In this document: positions 47,819-55,511 of the stretch, one piece after another
Position numbering within the stretch: the stretch's first letter is position 1
Layout of the letters: every line of letters begins with the position of its first letter
NCBI RefSeq assembly: GCF_043555985.1
Contig: NZ_JBIGIC010000008.1
Coordinates: 248,001-312,000, forward strand
DNA: 64,000 nt
DNA from: Pelomonas candidula
GTDB lineage: Bacteria; Pseudomonadota; Gammaproteobacteria; Burkholderiales; Burkholderiaceae_C
Direction: 5' to 3'
Program-made: the position numbers and the translations under genes
Notes under the pieces: generated by a model
What the model was told of the DNA's origin: nothing
Databases searched by the model: none
The model's input: only the letters and a program-made list of their open reading frames with translations

Positions 47819-48937
47819 TCAGTGGGGTGCCAGCGCGGCGCGCAGCAGCGGCTGGTGCAGTGCCGGCGCATACACCTCGGCCAGTTCCACCAGCGGCCGG
47901 ATGCGCCGGGCCTTCTTCATGTCGTGGTTCTGTGCGATGTCGGCGATGCGGTGGACCAGGAAGGGGTTGAGAAAGCGGTCGCGCAGGCTCACGAGATAGG
48001 CGCGCGCCTCGTCGCCCTGGCCGAGCGCATCGAACACCGGCAGCACTTCCCGCAGCCAGGCCCGCTCCAGCGGCTGGCGCAGCAAGGCGTCCTGCATGGC
48101 CTGCAGGACCGTCATGTCGGCGGCCAGGCGACCGCGCTGCCACAGCTCGGCCAGCAGCGTGTGGCCGAGGTTGAGCAGGAAGAGCTTGAGCCGCTCGTGG
48201 CGGGGCAGGTCGTCGGTCAGCACGATGGCCGGATGGCTGCACGGCAGCTGCAGCCGGGGCTGGGCCTCGATGGCCCAGAGGGCATACGGTTCGGCCACCG
48301 CGCCGGCCGGCTCCAGCGCCTCGGAGACGATGCGGTCCACCAGCGAGTTGCCCCAGACGGGATGGACCTGCAGCCACTCGACGAAGGGCGGCGCGCAGTG
48401 CCACTCGCGAGCCAGCGACACGATGAGGTCGCGCAGCCTGTCGCCGTTGCGCGAGACCAGCTCGCAGGGCAGCAGCGTCAGTTCCGTGCCCGGGTTGGCC
48501 TGCCAGCGCGCGTGCAGCAGCACGAGCAGCCGGGCGGGGAAGGAGGAGGGCGCTTCGGCCCCCTCGGCCAACTGGCCTGCGTTGTCGCTTGGCGCCAGTG
48601 CCCAGCCGCTGTCACCGGTGTTGGAGACGATGACGCGGACGGGCCCGCGCACGCGCTCGCGCAGCGCCTGCCAGTCGGCGCGGGCGTGCAGCACCTCGCG
48701 CACCGAGCGGCAGGTCTTGCGCGTCTCCAGCGGCTGGCCACCACTCAGGCCGCGGATCACCACGTCGTAACCGTCAGCGAGCGCCTGGCTGCGTTTCGTG
48801 CTGGCCGGGTTGTCGGTGCCCTGCACGACGGTGATGCCACCCAGCGCATCGCTGCCTTCACTGACGAAGAGGTCGACATGGGCCTGCAGAAAGCGGCTGG
48901 TGCCGAACTGCAGGATGGGATGGCCGGCGCTCAACAC
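47819..48937 (-). CDS. Mannitol-dehydrogenase-family oxidoreductase (tagaturonate reductase-like)
   Basis: 372-residue NAD-dependent polyol/sugar-acid oxidoreductase. LQFGTSRFLQAHVDLFVSE, NTGDSGWALAPSDN and LLPCELVSRNGDRLRDLI are typical of UxaB and its relatives; the catalytic Lys/Asn region is expected in the C-terminal half (RLKLFLLNLGHTLLAELW). It is about 110 residues shorter than E. coli UxaB. UxaB reduces D-tagaturonate to D-altronate; with the LgoD-like gene directly upstream and the UxaA-like gene downstream, this protein would be the second half of a C5 epimerisation. Translation starts at GTG 48937, overlapping the dehydrogenase stop by seven bases; a TTG directly after it is possible. 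Role inferred from context, family firm. Confidence 0.85.
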   Translation of the reverse strand: MLSAGHPILQFGTSRFLQAHVDLFVSEGSDALGGITVVQGTDNPASTKRSQALADGYDVVIRGLSGGQPLETRKTCRSVREVLHARADWQALRERVRGPVRVIVSNTGDSGWALAPSDNAGQLAEGAEAPSSFPARLLVLLHARWQANPGTELTLLPCELVSRNGDRLRDLIVSLAREWHCAPPFVEWLQVHPVWGNSLVDRIVSEALEPAGAVAEPYALWAIEAQPRLQLPCSHPAIVLTDDLPRHERLKLFLLNLGHTLLAELWQRGRLAADMTVLQAMQDALLRQPLERAWLREVLPVFDALGQGDEARAYLVSLRDRFLNPFLVHRIADIAQNHDMKKARRIRPLVELAEVYAPALHQPLLRAALAPH

Positions 48938-49941
48938 TCGACGATGGCCTTGATGACGCCCTCGGCGGGGTCGAGCAGACGCGGAAAACCCGCCGGCACC
49001 TCGGCGAGCGTGAGGTGGTGCGTGGCCAGCGCCGCGTCGGGCACCAGGCCGTCGCGCATCGCCGTCATCACCGTCTCGAAGTCTTCCGTCGTGGCATTGC
49101 GGCTGCTGAGCAGCGTGGCCTCGCGCTTGTGGAACTCGGGGTCGGAGAAGCGGATGTCGCCCTGCACGATGGACACCAGCACATAGCGCCCGCCATGGGC
49201 TATGAAGCGGAAGCCCCGCTCCATGGCTTGCGGGTTGCCGGTGGCGTCGAAGACAGCGTCGAAAAATTCGCCGTTGGTAAGGCGGGACAACTCGGCTTCG
49301 TCGCCTTCGCCGAGCGCAACGGTCGAGGCCACGCCGACATGCTCACGCGCGAAATCGAGCCGGTCGGCACGGCCGTCGATGGCGGTGACGATGGCGCCGC
49401 GCAGCTTGGCAAAGAGCATGACGCCCAGGCCGATCGGGCCGGCGCCGACGACGAGCACGCGCTGGCCGGCGGCCACGTCGCCGCGGCTGACGGCATGCGC
49501 GCCGATGGCCAGGAACTCGACCATGGCCGCTTGATCCAGCGTGATGCCGCCCGCCTTGCCGACGAAGCGCTTGGGCACGCTGACGTACTCGGTGAAGGCG
49601 CCGTCGCGGTGCACGCCCAGCACCTGGATGCGGGTGCAGCAGTTGGTCTTGCCCTGGCGGCAGGCGATGCAGTCGCCGCAGGACAGGTAGGGCATGACGT
49701 AGACGGCGTCGCCCGCCCGCAGGCCGCTGCCGGCGTCTGCTTCCTCGACGATGCCGGACAGTTCATGGCCCATCACCCGCGGGTAGTCGAGATAGGGCTG
49801 ATGGCCGGTGAAGATGTGCAGGTCGGTGCCGCAGACACCCACGCGCTTGACGCGCAGCAGCACCTCGCCGGGTTGGCGGGTGGGGCAGGGGCGGTCAGAG
49901 GCAACGAGTCGGCCGGGGGATTCGCAGGTGACGGTCAGCAT
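48931..49941 (-). CDS. Zn-dependent alcohol dehydrogenase, LgoD-like L-galactonate 5-dehydrogenase
   Basis: 336-residue medium-chain dehydrogenase. Zinc-site motifs: VGVCGTDLHIF, GHELSGIVE, and the structural-zinc cysteines in CGDCIACRQGKTNCC. Rossmann motif VVGAGPIGLG. Distinctive stretches TNCC, GVHRDGAFTEYVSVP, FSDPEFHKREATLL and SRNATTEDFE closely match E. coli LgoD (YjjN), which oxidises L-galactonate at C5 to D-tagaturonate. L-Fuconate is 6-deoxy-L-galactonate, so it could be the substrate here. The gene overlaps both neighbours by seven bases (lactonase upstream, reductase downstream), which supports a single pathway. ATG 49941. Confidence 0.87.
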   Translation of the reverse strand: MLTVTCESPGRLVASDRPCPTRQPGEVLLRVKRVGVCGTDLHIFTGHQPYLDYPRVMGHELSGIVEEADAGSGLRAGDAVYVMPYLSCGDCIACRQGKTNCCTRIQVLGVHRDGAFTEYVSVPKRFVGKAGGITLDQAAMVEFLAIGAHAVSRGDVAAGQRVLVVGAGPIGLGVMLFAKLRGAIVTAIDGRADRLDFAREHVGVASTVALGEGDEAELSRLTNGEFFDAVFDATGNPQAMERGFRFIAHGGRYVLVSIVQGDIRFSDPEFHKREATLLSSRNATTEDFETVMTAMRDGLVPDAALATHHLTLAEVPAGFPRLLDPAEGVIKAIVEC

Positions 49942-50780
49942 GGTTCGAGGTGATAGAGGCGAGCGGCGTTTCCCCCGAAGAGCGCGCGTAGGTCGTCAGG
50001 TTGGGGAGATGGATAGAGTCGTTGAGCCAGTTCGTGCGCGAGTTGCCACCAGCCGGCGTAGTCGCCGGCCAGGTTGAGCACAGGCCAGTCGCTGCCCCAC
50101 AGCAGGCGCCCGGGGCCGAAGATCACCCACAGCGCCTGGACGTAGGGCTGCAGCGCCCCCGCATCACGGCGTTCGCCGGCTTCGGTCAGCAGGCCCGATA
50201 CCTTGCAGTGCACGTTTGGCAGGGCCGCGAGCGTGGTCATGTCGGCAAACCAGGGCTCGACGTCTCCACTGGCGATGAAGGGCTTGGCGGCGTGGTCGAT
50301 GACGATGCTCAGCCCGGGGTGACGGCTGGCGAAGCGACGCAGGCCGCGCAGTTGCCGCGGCAGCACCAGGGCGTCGAAGACGAGGCCGTGGCGCTGCATG
50401 GCCTCGGCGGCGGCGTCGCAGGCGCGGTCGGCAATCCAGTCGTTGTCCGGCAGGTCCTGCAGCATCGGCCGCAGGCCCTTGAGCAGCGGATTGCGTGCCA
50501 GCGTCTCGATCTGCTCGGCGGCATCGGGGGCCTTGAAGTCCACCCAGCCGACGACGCCCAGCACCCAGGGCGTCTCGGCGGCCACCGACAGCATCCAGTG
50601 CGTGTCGGCCACGCTCGGCAGGGACTGCACGAGCACGGTGGCTTCCACCCCTGTGGCCTGCAGAAGGGGCGCGAGATCATGGGGGCCGAAGTCGCGGTGG
50701 ATGGCGGCCAGCGATGCCGGAGGCCACTGGCCCTCGCGATCGGCAAGGCGCCAGAAATGCTGATGTGCGTCGACCCTCAT
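49935..50780 (-). CDS. Amidohydrolase-family sugar lactonase (L-fucono-1,5-lactonase-like)
   Basis: 281-residue metal-dependent hydrolase of COG3618/amidohydrolase_2. It begins MRVDAHQHFWRL (metal-binding His-x-His on strand 1) and has SIVIDHAAKP, CKVSGLLTEAG and WGSDWPVLNLAGDY (the strand-8 Asp), all typical of L-fucono- and L-rhamnono-lactonases. It would open the lactone formed by the aldose dehydrogenase encoded just upstream. ATG 50780 shares a base with that gene's stop (TGATG), fixing the start and indicating coupled translation; the frame stays open upstream only as a shadow. It overlaps the LgoD-like gene by seven bases. Cytoplasmic. Confidence 0.9.
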   Translation of the reverse strand: MRVDAHQHFWRLADREGQWPPASLAAIHRDFGPHDLAPLLQATGVEATVLVQSLPSVADTHWMLSVAAETPWVLGVVGWVDFKAPDAAEQIETLARNPLLKGLRPMLQDLPDNDWIADRACDAAAEAMQRHGLVFDALVLPRQLRGLRRFASRHPGLSIVIDHAAKPFIASGDVEPWFADMTTLAALPNVHCKVSGLLTEAGERRDAGALQPYVQALWVIFGPGRLLWGSDWPVLNLAGDYAGWWQLAHELAQRLYPSPQPDDLRALFGGNAARLYHLEPC

Positions 50781-51841
50781 CAGCCCTCCTTCGTGCCTTT
50801 GCTTGGCAGTGGTGCGGCGGCGTCGATCAGGCCGCGCTCGCGCAGGGTCAGCCAGAACGGACGCGGGATGGGATGGCTCAGCCAGGCGACATTCGCAGTG
50901 ACCTGCGCCGGCGAGCGCATGCCGGCCAGCACGCTCGCCACGGCCGGATGCGCGAGCGGGAATTGCAGCGCCGCGGCCTGTAGCGGGACGTCGAACTCCG
51001 CGGCGACGGCGCCGAGTGCCTGCGCGCGCGACATCACGTCTGCAGGCACATCGCCGTAGTTGTAGCGAGCCTGGCCGGCCAGCAGCCCTGAGTTGAAAGG
51101 CCCGCCGACGAGGACGCGAACGCCTTCCTGGGCACATCGGTCCATGAAGCCCAGGCTGCCCTGCTCCAGCAAGGTGTAGCGGCCGGCCAGCAGCACGCAG
51201 TCCAGCGGAGCAACGGCCAGGGCGTCCTGCGCCACCTGCCACTCGTTGACGCCCAGTCCGATGGCATTGACGAGGCCCTGGCTGCGAAGCGATTCGAGAG
51301 CCTTGAGGCCGCCACCATCGGTCAACGCACGCCAATGGTGCTCGTGGCGGTCACCATGGGTCATGCGACCGATGTCATGGACCAGCAGGATGTCGATGCG
51401 CGACAGGCCCAGCCGCTGCAGGCTGCTCTCGAACGACCGCATCACGCCGTCGTGGCTGTAGTCGTACACGGGCCGGAAGGGCAGGGGGGCCGCCCAGCCG
51501 TCGCTGCCTGGCCGCACGTCGGGGTCCGGCTGCATCAGCCGCCCGACCTTGGTCGACAGCACGAAACTGTCGCGCGGCCTGCCGGCAAGGAAATCGCCGA
51601 CACGGCGTTCGCTGAGCGTGTAGCCGTAGAACGGCGCGGTGTCGATGAACCGAACGCCTGCGTCCCAGGCGGCTTGGAGGGTCGCGGCGGCCACGTCGGC
51701 GTCCACGGCGTCGTAGAGGCCAGCGAGCGCGGCGGCTCCGAAACCGAGCGTTGTCAGCCGGAGGTCGGCGCTCGGCAACGGGCGGCTCAAGAGACTTGGA
51801 GCACGGTGCATGCGAAGCAGGGAGATTTTTTGACGAGCCAC
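50780..51841 (-). CDS. Aldo/keto reductase, L-fucose dehydrogenase (D-threo-aldose 1-dehydrogenase) type
   Basis: 353 residues with the aldo/keto reductase barrel: TLGFGAAALAGLY, AGVRFIDTAPFYGYTLSERRVG (catalytic Asp and Tyr), LSTKVGR (Lys) and ILLVHDIG (His). Relatives oxidise L-fucose, L-galactose and D-arabinose at C1 to the 1,5-lactone with NAD(P). It is the first catabolic gene after the ribose-type transporter, followed directly by the lactonase. The frame begins at GTG 51841, which lies right after the binding-protein stop (TGAGTG); an internal ATG at 51811 is an alternative. The start is therefore uncertain by ten residues. Substrate inferred from context: L-fucose released by GH95/GH29, or L-galactose. 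Confidence 0.87.
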   Translation of the reverse strand: MARQKISLLRMHRAPSLLSRPLPSADLRLTTLGFGAAALAGLYDAVDADVAAATLQAAWDAGVRFIDTAPFYGYTLSERRVGDFLAGRPRDSFVLSTKVGRLMQPDPDVRPGSDGWAAPLPFRPVYDYSHDGVMRSFESSLQRLGLSRIDILLVHDIGRMTHGDRHEHHWRALTDGGGLKALESLRSQGLVNAIGLGVNEWQVAQDALAVAPLDCVLLAGRYTLLEQGSLGFMDRCAQEGVRVLVGGPFNSGLLAGQARYNYGDVPADVMSRAQALGAVAAEFDVPLQAAALQFPLAHPAVASVLAGMRSPAQVTANVAWLSHPIPRPFWLTLRERGLIDAAAPLPSKGTKEG

Positions 51842-52780
51842 TCAGTACAGGACGGCCTTGGCCTCGGGTGATTGCAGATTGCCCTTGGTGACCCAGACCA
51901 CACCGGTGTCACGAAGCTTGGGCACGGGCTTCTTCTGCAGCAGGTCCTGGATGGTCTTGACGCCCAGATAACCCATCTGGAACGACCCCTGCACGGCGAT
52001 GCCGACGAGCGCGCCGTCCTGCACGAACTTCTGCAGATCCTGGTTGCCGTCGAAGCCGATGGCCACGACCTTGCCGGCCCGGCCGCTCTGCACCAGCGCG
52101 CGGCCCATGCCGACGGCGGTGGGCTCGTTGGCGCCGAAGATGCCCTTGAGGTCGCGGTGGGCCGCCAGCACGTCGGTGGTCTGGTTCATCGCAGTTGCCA
52201 TCTGCGACTGCGAGTAGTAGGGGCCGACGATCTCCAGCTTGGAATGGGCCTTCAGGTAGGCGGTGAAGCCGCCGACGCGGCCGACCTCAGAGCCCGAGCC
52301 GGCGACGTAGGACATGACGGCCACCTTGCCCGTCGCGCCGACCTTGGCGATCAACTCCTTGGCGCACAGCTCACCGGCGGCCCGGTTGTCCGTCGTCAGG
52401 AACGACTGGTAGTAGTTCTTGCCGGAATCCGACACGGTGGAGTCGATCAGCACGACCGGGATGCGCGCCTCCCAGGCCTTCTTGATGGCCGGCACCAGGG
52501 CGTCCGGGTCGGAGGGGGCGAGCACGATGCCGGCGACATGGCGGTTGACGGCGTTCTCCACCAGGTTGACCTGGTCGGCGATGGCCGATTCGCTGGCCGG
52601 GCCGGAGAAGGTCATGGTGTGACCGTTGACCTCCTTCATGCCGGCCTCGGCGCCCTTGTTGACGTTCTGCCAGAAGGTGGAGTTGGTGGTCTTGACGATG
52701 ACGGCGATCTCGCCGGCCTGGGTGGCGCTGCCGAGCAGGGCGAGGCAGGCGCTGAAAAGCACATGGCGCAGATGGGGCAT
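51842..52780 (-). CDS. Periplasmic sugar-binding protein (RbsB-like)
   Basis: 312-residue binding protein of the ribose/galactose type (periplasmic binding protein type 1). Signal peptide about 1-22 (ATQAGEI). EIAVIVKTTNSTFWQNVNKGAE, VAGIVLAPSDPDALVPAI, FGANEPTAVGMGRALV and AIGFDGNQDLQKFV are typical. It delivers sugar to the permease and ATPase encoded just before it in the same operon. The genes that follow suggest L-fucose or L-galactose as ligand. ATG 52780 has GGAG six bases upstream. The stop abuts the start of the aldose dehydrogenase gene, tying uptake to breakdown. Confidence 0.92.
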   Translation of the reverse strand: MPHLRHVLFSACLALLGSATQAGEIAVIVKTTNSTFWQNVNKGAEAGMKEVNGHTMTFSGPASESAIADQVNLVENAVNRHVAGIVLAPSDPDALVPAIKKAWEARIPVVLIDSTVSDSGKNYYQSFLTTDNRAAGELCAKELIAKVGATGKVAVMSYVAGSGSEVGRVGGFTAYLKAHSKLEIVGPYYSQSQMATAMNQTTDVLAAHRDLKGIFGANEPTAVGMGRALVQSGRAGKVVAIGFDGNQDLQKFVQDGALVGIAVQGSFQMGYLGVKTIQDLLQKKPVPKLRDTGVVWVTKGNLQSPEAKAVLY

Positions 52781-52807
52781 GGTTGTCTCCTGTTTGGGTT
52801 CCGGTCT

Positions 52808-53791
52808 TCAGCGCCGGTTGCGGAGTTGGTCGATCCAGACGGTGACCAGGATGACTCCGCCGATGATGATCTGCTGGGTGAAGGACGAGACGCCGTTCAT
52901 GTTCAGGCCGTTGCGCAGCACGCCGATGACGAAGGCGCCGATGAGCGTGCCGGAGATGGTGCCGACGCCGCCGATCAGCGAGGTGCCGCCGATGACGGCC
53001 GCCGCGATGGCGTCGAGCTCGTACATGACGCCCTCGTTGGGCTGGGCCGTGACCAGGCGGGACATCAGCACGCAGCCTGCCAGGCCGGCGAGGGCACCCG
53101 ATGTGACGTAGGCGAACATCGTCACGCGGTTGACGTTCACGCCCGACAGTCGCGCGGCTTCACCGTTGGAGCCCACGGCGTGGATATGGCGCCCGAGCGT
53201 CGTGCGGCGCAGCAGCAACCCTGCCACCACAGCCAGCACCACCATCAGCAAGACCGGATACGGGATGCCGGGGAAGATGACGTTGGGGAAGCCCTGCTCG
53301 TCGATCTCCTCGATGCGCCACAGTGCGCCGTTGCCCAGCGTGCCGAAGGCGTCGCCCAGGCCCGAGACGGCGCGCGCGTCGGTCAGCTGTAGCGCGATGC
53401 CGCGCGCCACGAGCATCATGCCCAGCGTCGCGATGAAGGGAGGCAGGCGCAGCCGCGTGACGCAGAAGCCGTTGATCGCGCCGCACAGCGCGCCGACCGC
53501 CACGCCCAGGACCATGGCCGGGGCGACCGGCATGCCGCCCTTGACCAGCAGGCCTGCCGTGACGCCGGACAGCGCCAGCACCGAGCCCACGGACAGATCG
53601 ATGCCGCCGGTGAGGATGACGAAGGTGGCACCGATGCCGAGGTAGACGATGGAGGTGACCTGCAGCGACACCGTCATCGCGTTACCGACGGAGAAGAAGG
53701 CGGAGCTCGTCAGCGAGAACACGAGCATCAAGGCGAGCAGGCCCGCCAGCGCGGCGAACTTCTGGATCAGGTCTTTCTGGCGGTCGTTCAT
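52808..53791 (-). CDS. Sugar ABC transporter permease (RbsC-like)
   Basis: 327-residue inner-membrane permease of the ribose/xylose/galactose branch. Eight to ten hydrophobic helices are apparent; the family signature GGIDLSVGSVLAL and FIATLGMMLVARGIAL are present, with RTTLGRHIHAVGSNGEAARLSGV as the cytoplasmic ATPase-coupling loop. ATG 53791 overlaps the ATPase stop by four bases (ATGA); the frame is open further upstream inside the ATPase gene but that is a shadow. The binding-protein gene follows after 27 bases. Sugar specificity comes from the operon context (fucose-type). Confidence 0.93.
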   Translation of the reverse strand: MNDRQKDLIQKFAALAGLLALMLVFSLTSSAFFSVGNAMTVSLQVTSIVYLGIGATFVILTGGIDLSVGSVLALSGVTAGLLVKGGMPVAPAMVLGVAVGALCGAINGFCVTRLRLPPFIATLGMMLVARGIALQLTDARAVSGLGDAFGTLGNGALWRIEEIDEQGFPNVIFPGIPYPVLLMVVLAVVAGLLLRRTTLGRHIHAVGSNGEAARLSGVNVNRVTMFAYVTSGALAGLAGCVLMSRLVTAQPNEGVMYELDAIAAAVIGGTSLIGGVGTISGTLIGAFVIGVLRNGLNMNGVSSFTQQIIIGGVILVTVWIDQLRNRR

Positions 53792-55353
53792 GAACCTTGC
53801 AATGCGAAGGCCGCTGGCTGCGGCTTGGGGAGCGGAGAGGGGGCGAACGAGGCGAGCTGCATGATGTCCTGCTGGCTGCAGTCGCGGGTCTGCAGCGTGC
53901 CGGCCAGCTGGCCCTGGCGGAACACGGCCACGCGGTCGGTCAGGCCCATGATCTCGGGCAGGTCGGAGCTGATGAGCACCACGCCCACGCCCTGCGCGGC
54001 GAGCTGGTCCATCAGCTCGTAGATGGCGTAGCGGGCGCCGACGTCGATGCCGCGGGTCGGCTCGTCGAACAGGACGACCCGGGCGCGGCGCAGCAGCCAC
54101 TTGGCGATGACGACCTTCTGCTGGTTGCCGCCAGACAACAGGCGGGCGGGCTGGTCCGGTGTCGGCGTGCGGATGCCGAGCTGCTCGATGTAGTGCTGTG
54201 CGGTGGCGCGCTCGCGCGAGGCGTCGATGAAGCCCAGGCGGTTGGAGACCGCGCCGATATGCGCCAGCGTGATGTTCTGGGCCACGCTCATCTTCACCGC
54301 CAGGCCGTGGGCCTTGCGATCCTCCGAGACGTAGGCGATGCCCGCGGCGATGGCGTCGCGTGGCGAGCGGACGCGCAGCCGCTCGCCAGCCAGTTCGATG
54401 TCGCCCGCGTCGACGGGGTCGGCACCGAAGATGGCGCGGGCGACCTCGGTGCGGCCGGCGCCCACCAGCCCCGCGAAGCCGAGGATCTCGCCCCGGCGCA
54501 GCTCGAAGTCCACAGGGCCGAATGCGCCCTCGCGCCGCAGGCCCCGTGTCTTCAGCATGACCTCGCTGCGGGGCTGTCGCGTCGCGGGTGGGAACTGCTG
54601 GTTCAGCTCGCGGCCGACCATCAGGCTGACGATCTCGTTGATGGAGGTCCTGGCCCAGTCCCGCGTCGCGATGTACTGGCCGTCGCGCAGCACGGTGACC
54701 CGGTCGACGATGTGATCGAGCTCGTCGAGGCGGTGGGAGATGTAGAGGATGCCGACGCCCTCGCGCTTGAGGTCCTGCACGACCTTGAGCATGCGTGCCG
54801 CGTCGGCCTCGCCCAGCGACGAGGTGGGCTCGTCCATGATCAGCAGCCGGGCCTGCATCGACAGCGCCTTGGCGATCTCCACCATCTGCTGCTGGGCGAT
54901 GGACAGGCTGGAGACCTGGGCGTCCGGGTCGATGTCGACGCCCAGCCGCTGCAGGCAGACCCGGGCGCCATCGCGCTGACGCCCTCGGTCGACGAACCAG
55001 CCGCGGCGCGGCTCACGGCCCAGCCAGATGTTCTCGGCCACGCTCAGGTGCGGCACGAGATTCAGCTCCTGGTGGATCATGACGATGCCCAGTGCCTGCG
55101 CGTGCGCCAGACCGCCGATGCGCACGGGCTCACCGTCGAAATGGATCTCGCCCTCGTCGGGCGTGTAGACGCCGCTGAGGATCTTCATCAGCGTCGACTT
55201 GCCGGCGCCGTTCTCGCCGCAGATGGCATGCACCTCGCCACGGCGCACTTCCAGTGCCACGCCGGACAAGGCCACGACGTTGTCAAAGCGCTTGCAGACG
55301 CCCAGGGTACGCAGCAGCGGCGCACTCTGATCGTCGCGCAAGGGGGGGCTCAT
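53788..55353 (-). CDS. Sugar ABC transporter ATPase, double-cassette (RbsA-like)
   Basis: 521-residue cytoplasmic ATPase with two nucleotide-binding cassettes, as in RbsA, XylG and MglA. The first has Walker A GENGAGKST, signature SSLSIAQQQMVEIAKAL and Walker B LLIMDEPTSSL; the second has the usual degenerate Walker A GLVGAGRTE, LLSGGNQQKVVIAKWL and VLFDEPTRGIDVGAR. ATG 55353 is chosen over upstream frame extension because the extension would read through operator sites. It is the first gene of the sugar-acid operon. An operator-like palindrome (55358-55372) lies only five bases before the start codon, where it would cover the ribosome site in DNA terms and sit just downstream of the promoter. 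Confidence 0.93.
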   Translation of the reverse strand: MSPPLRDDQSAPLLRTLGVCKRFDNVVALSGVALEVRRGEVHAICGENGAGKSTLMKILSGVYTPDEGEIHFDGEPVRIGGLAHAQALGIVMIHQELNLVPHLSVAENIWLGREPRRGWFVDRGRQRDGARVCLQRLGVDIDPDAQVSSLSIAQQQMVEIAKALSMQARLLIMDEPTSSLGEADAARMLKVVQDLKREGVGILYISHRLDELDHIVDRVTVLRDGQYIATRDWARTSINEIVSLMVGRELNQQFPPATRQPRSEVMLKTRGLRREGAFGPVDFELRRGEILGFAGLVGAGRTEVARAIFGADPVDAGDIELAGERLRVRSPRDAIAAGIAYVSEDRKAHGLAVKMSVAQNITLAHIGAVSNRLGFIDASRERATAQHYIEQLGIRTPTPDQPARLLSGGNQQKVVIAKWLLRRARVVLFDEPTRGIDVGARYAIYELMDQLAAQGVGVVLISSDLPEIMGLTDRVAVFRQGQLAGTLQTRDCSQQDIMQLASFAPSPLPKPQPAAFALQGS

Positions 55354-55357
55354 GATG

Positions 55358-55387
55358 ACTGGTCGGACCGGTGTTTTGGTATTTCCA
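55358..55387. promoter_or_regulatory. Two operator-like sites next to the ATPase start
   Basis: ACTGGTCGGACCGGT (55358-55372) is a near-perfect extended palindrome with core TGGTCGGACCG, five bases from the ATG. TGGTATTTCCA (55377-55387) keeps the outer TGG and CCA. Their positions suggest a roadblock or promoter-blocking type of repression. Confidence 0.6.
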
Positions 55388-55406
55388 CTTTGCCATACCT
55401 GGCTAT

Positions 55407-55417
55407 TGGTCTGACCA
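55407..55417. promoter_or_regulatory. Perfect TGGTCTGACCA operator of the sugar-acid operon
   Basis: Identical to the site at 23195-23205 in front of GntR1 and the first receptor. It is 54 bases upstream of the ATPase start. This identity over 32 kb is the strongest single link between the fucose operon and the regulators. Confidence 0.75.
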
Positions 55418-55472
55418 GTGTTAACCCTCTCACGCCTTCGCGGATCTTCAACCATGACCTATGTCCGCACTT

Positions 55473-55483
55473 TGGTATGACCA
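55473..55483. promoter_or_regulatory. Operator-like site, one mismatch
   Basis: TGGTATGACCA (with flanks TTTGGTATGACCAAT) differs by one base from the perfect palindrome and lies 28 bases after the GH29 stop on the minus strand. Probably a distal contact for the same regulator. Confidence 0.55.
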
Positions 55484-55511
55484 ATTTCCGTGGCGCCGCC
55501 GGCAACGCCCT

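Larger units (their letters stand above)
55354..55511. promoter_or_regulatory. Control region of the transporter/sugar-acid operon
   Basis: 158 bases between the GH29 stop and the ATPase start, both minus strand. It is AT-richer than its surroundings and holds four TGG-N5-CCA elements, one a perfect TGGTCTGACCA. No terminator for the upstream GH29 transcript is obvious. It should be the main promoter for the ten genes from 55353 down to 44711. Confidence 0.7.

Noticed and set aside
53788..55455. A 34-residue N-terminal extension of the RbsA-like ATPase
   Set aside because: It would translate through the operator cluster and has no ribosome site; the family start aligns with ATG 55353.
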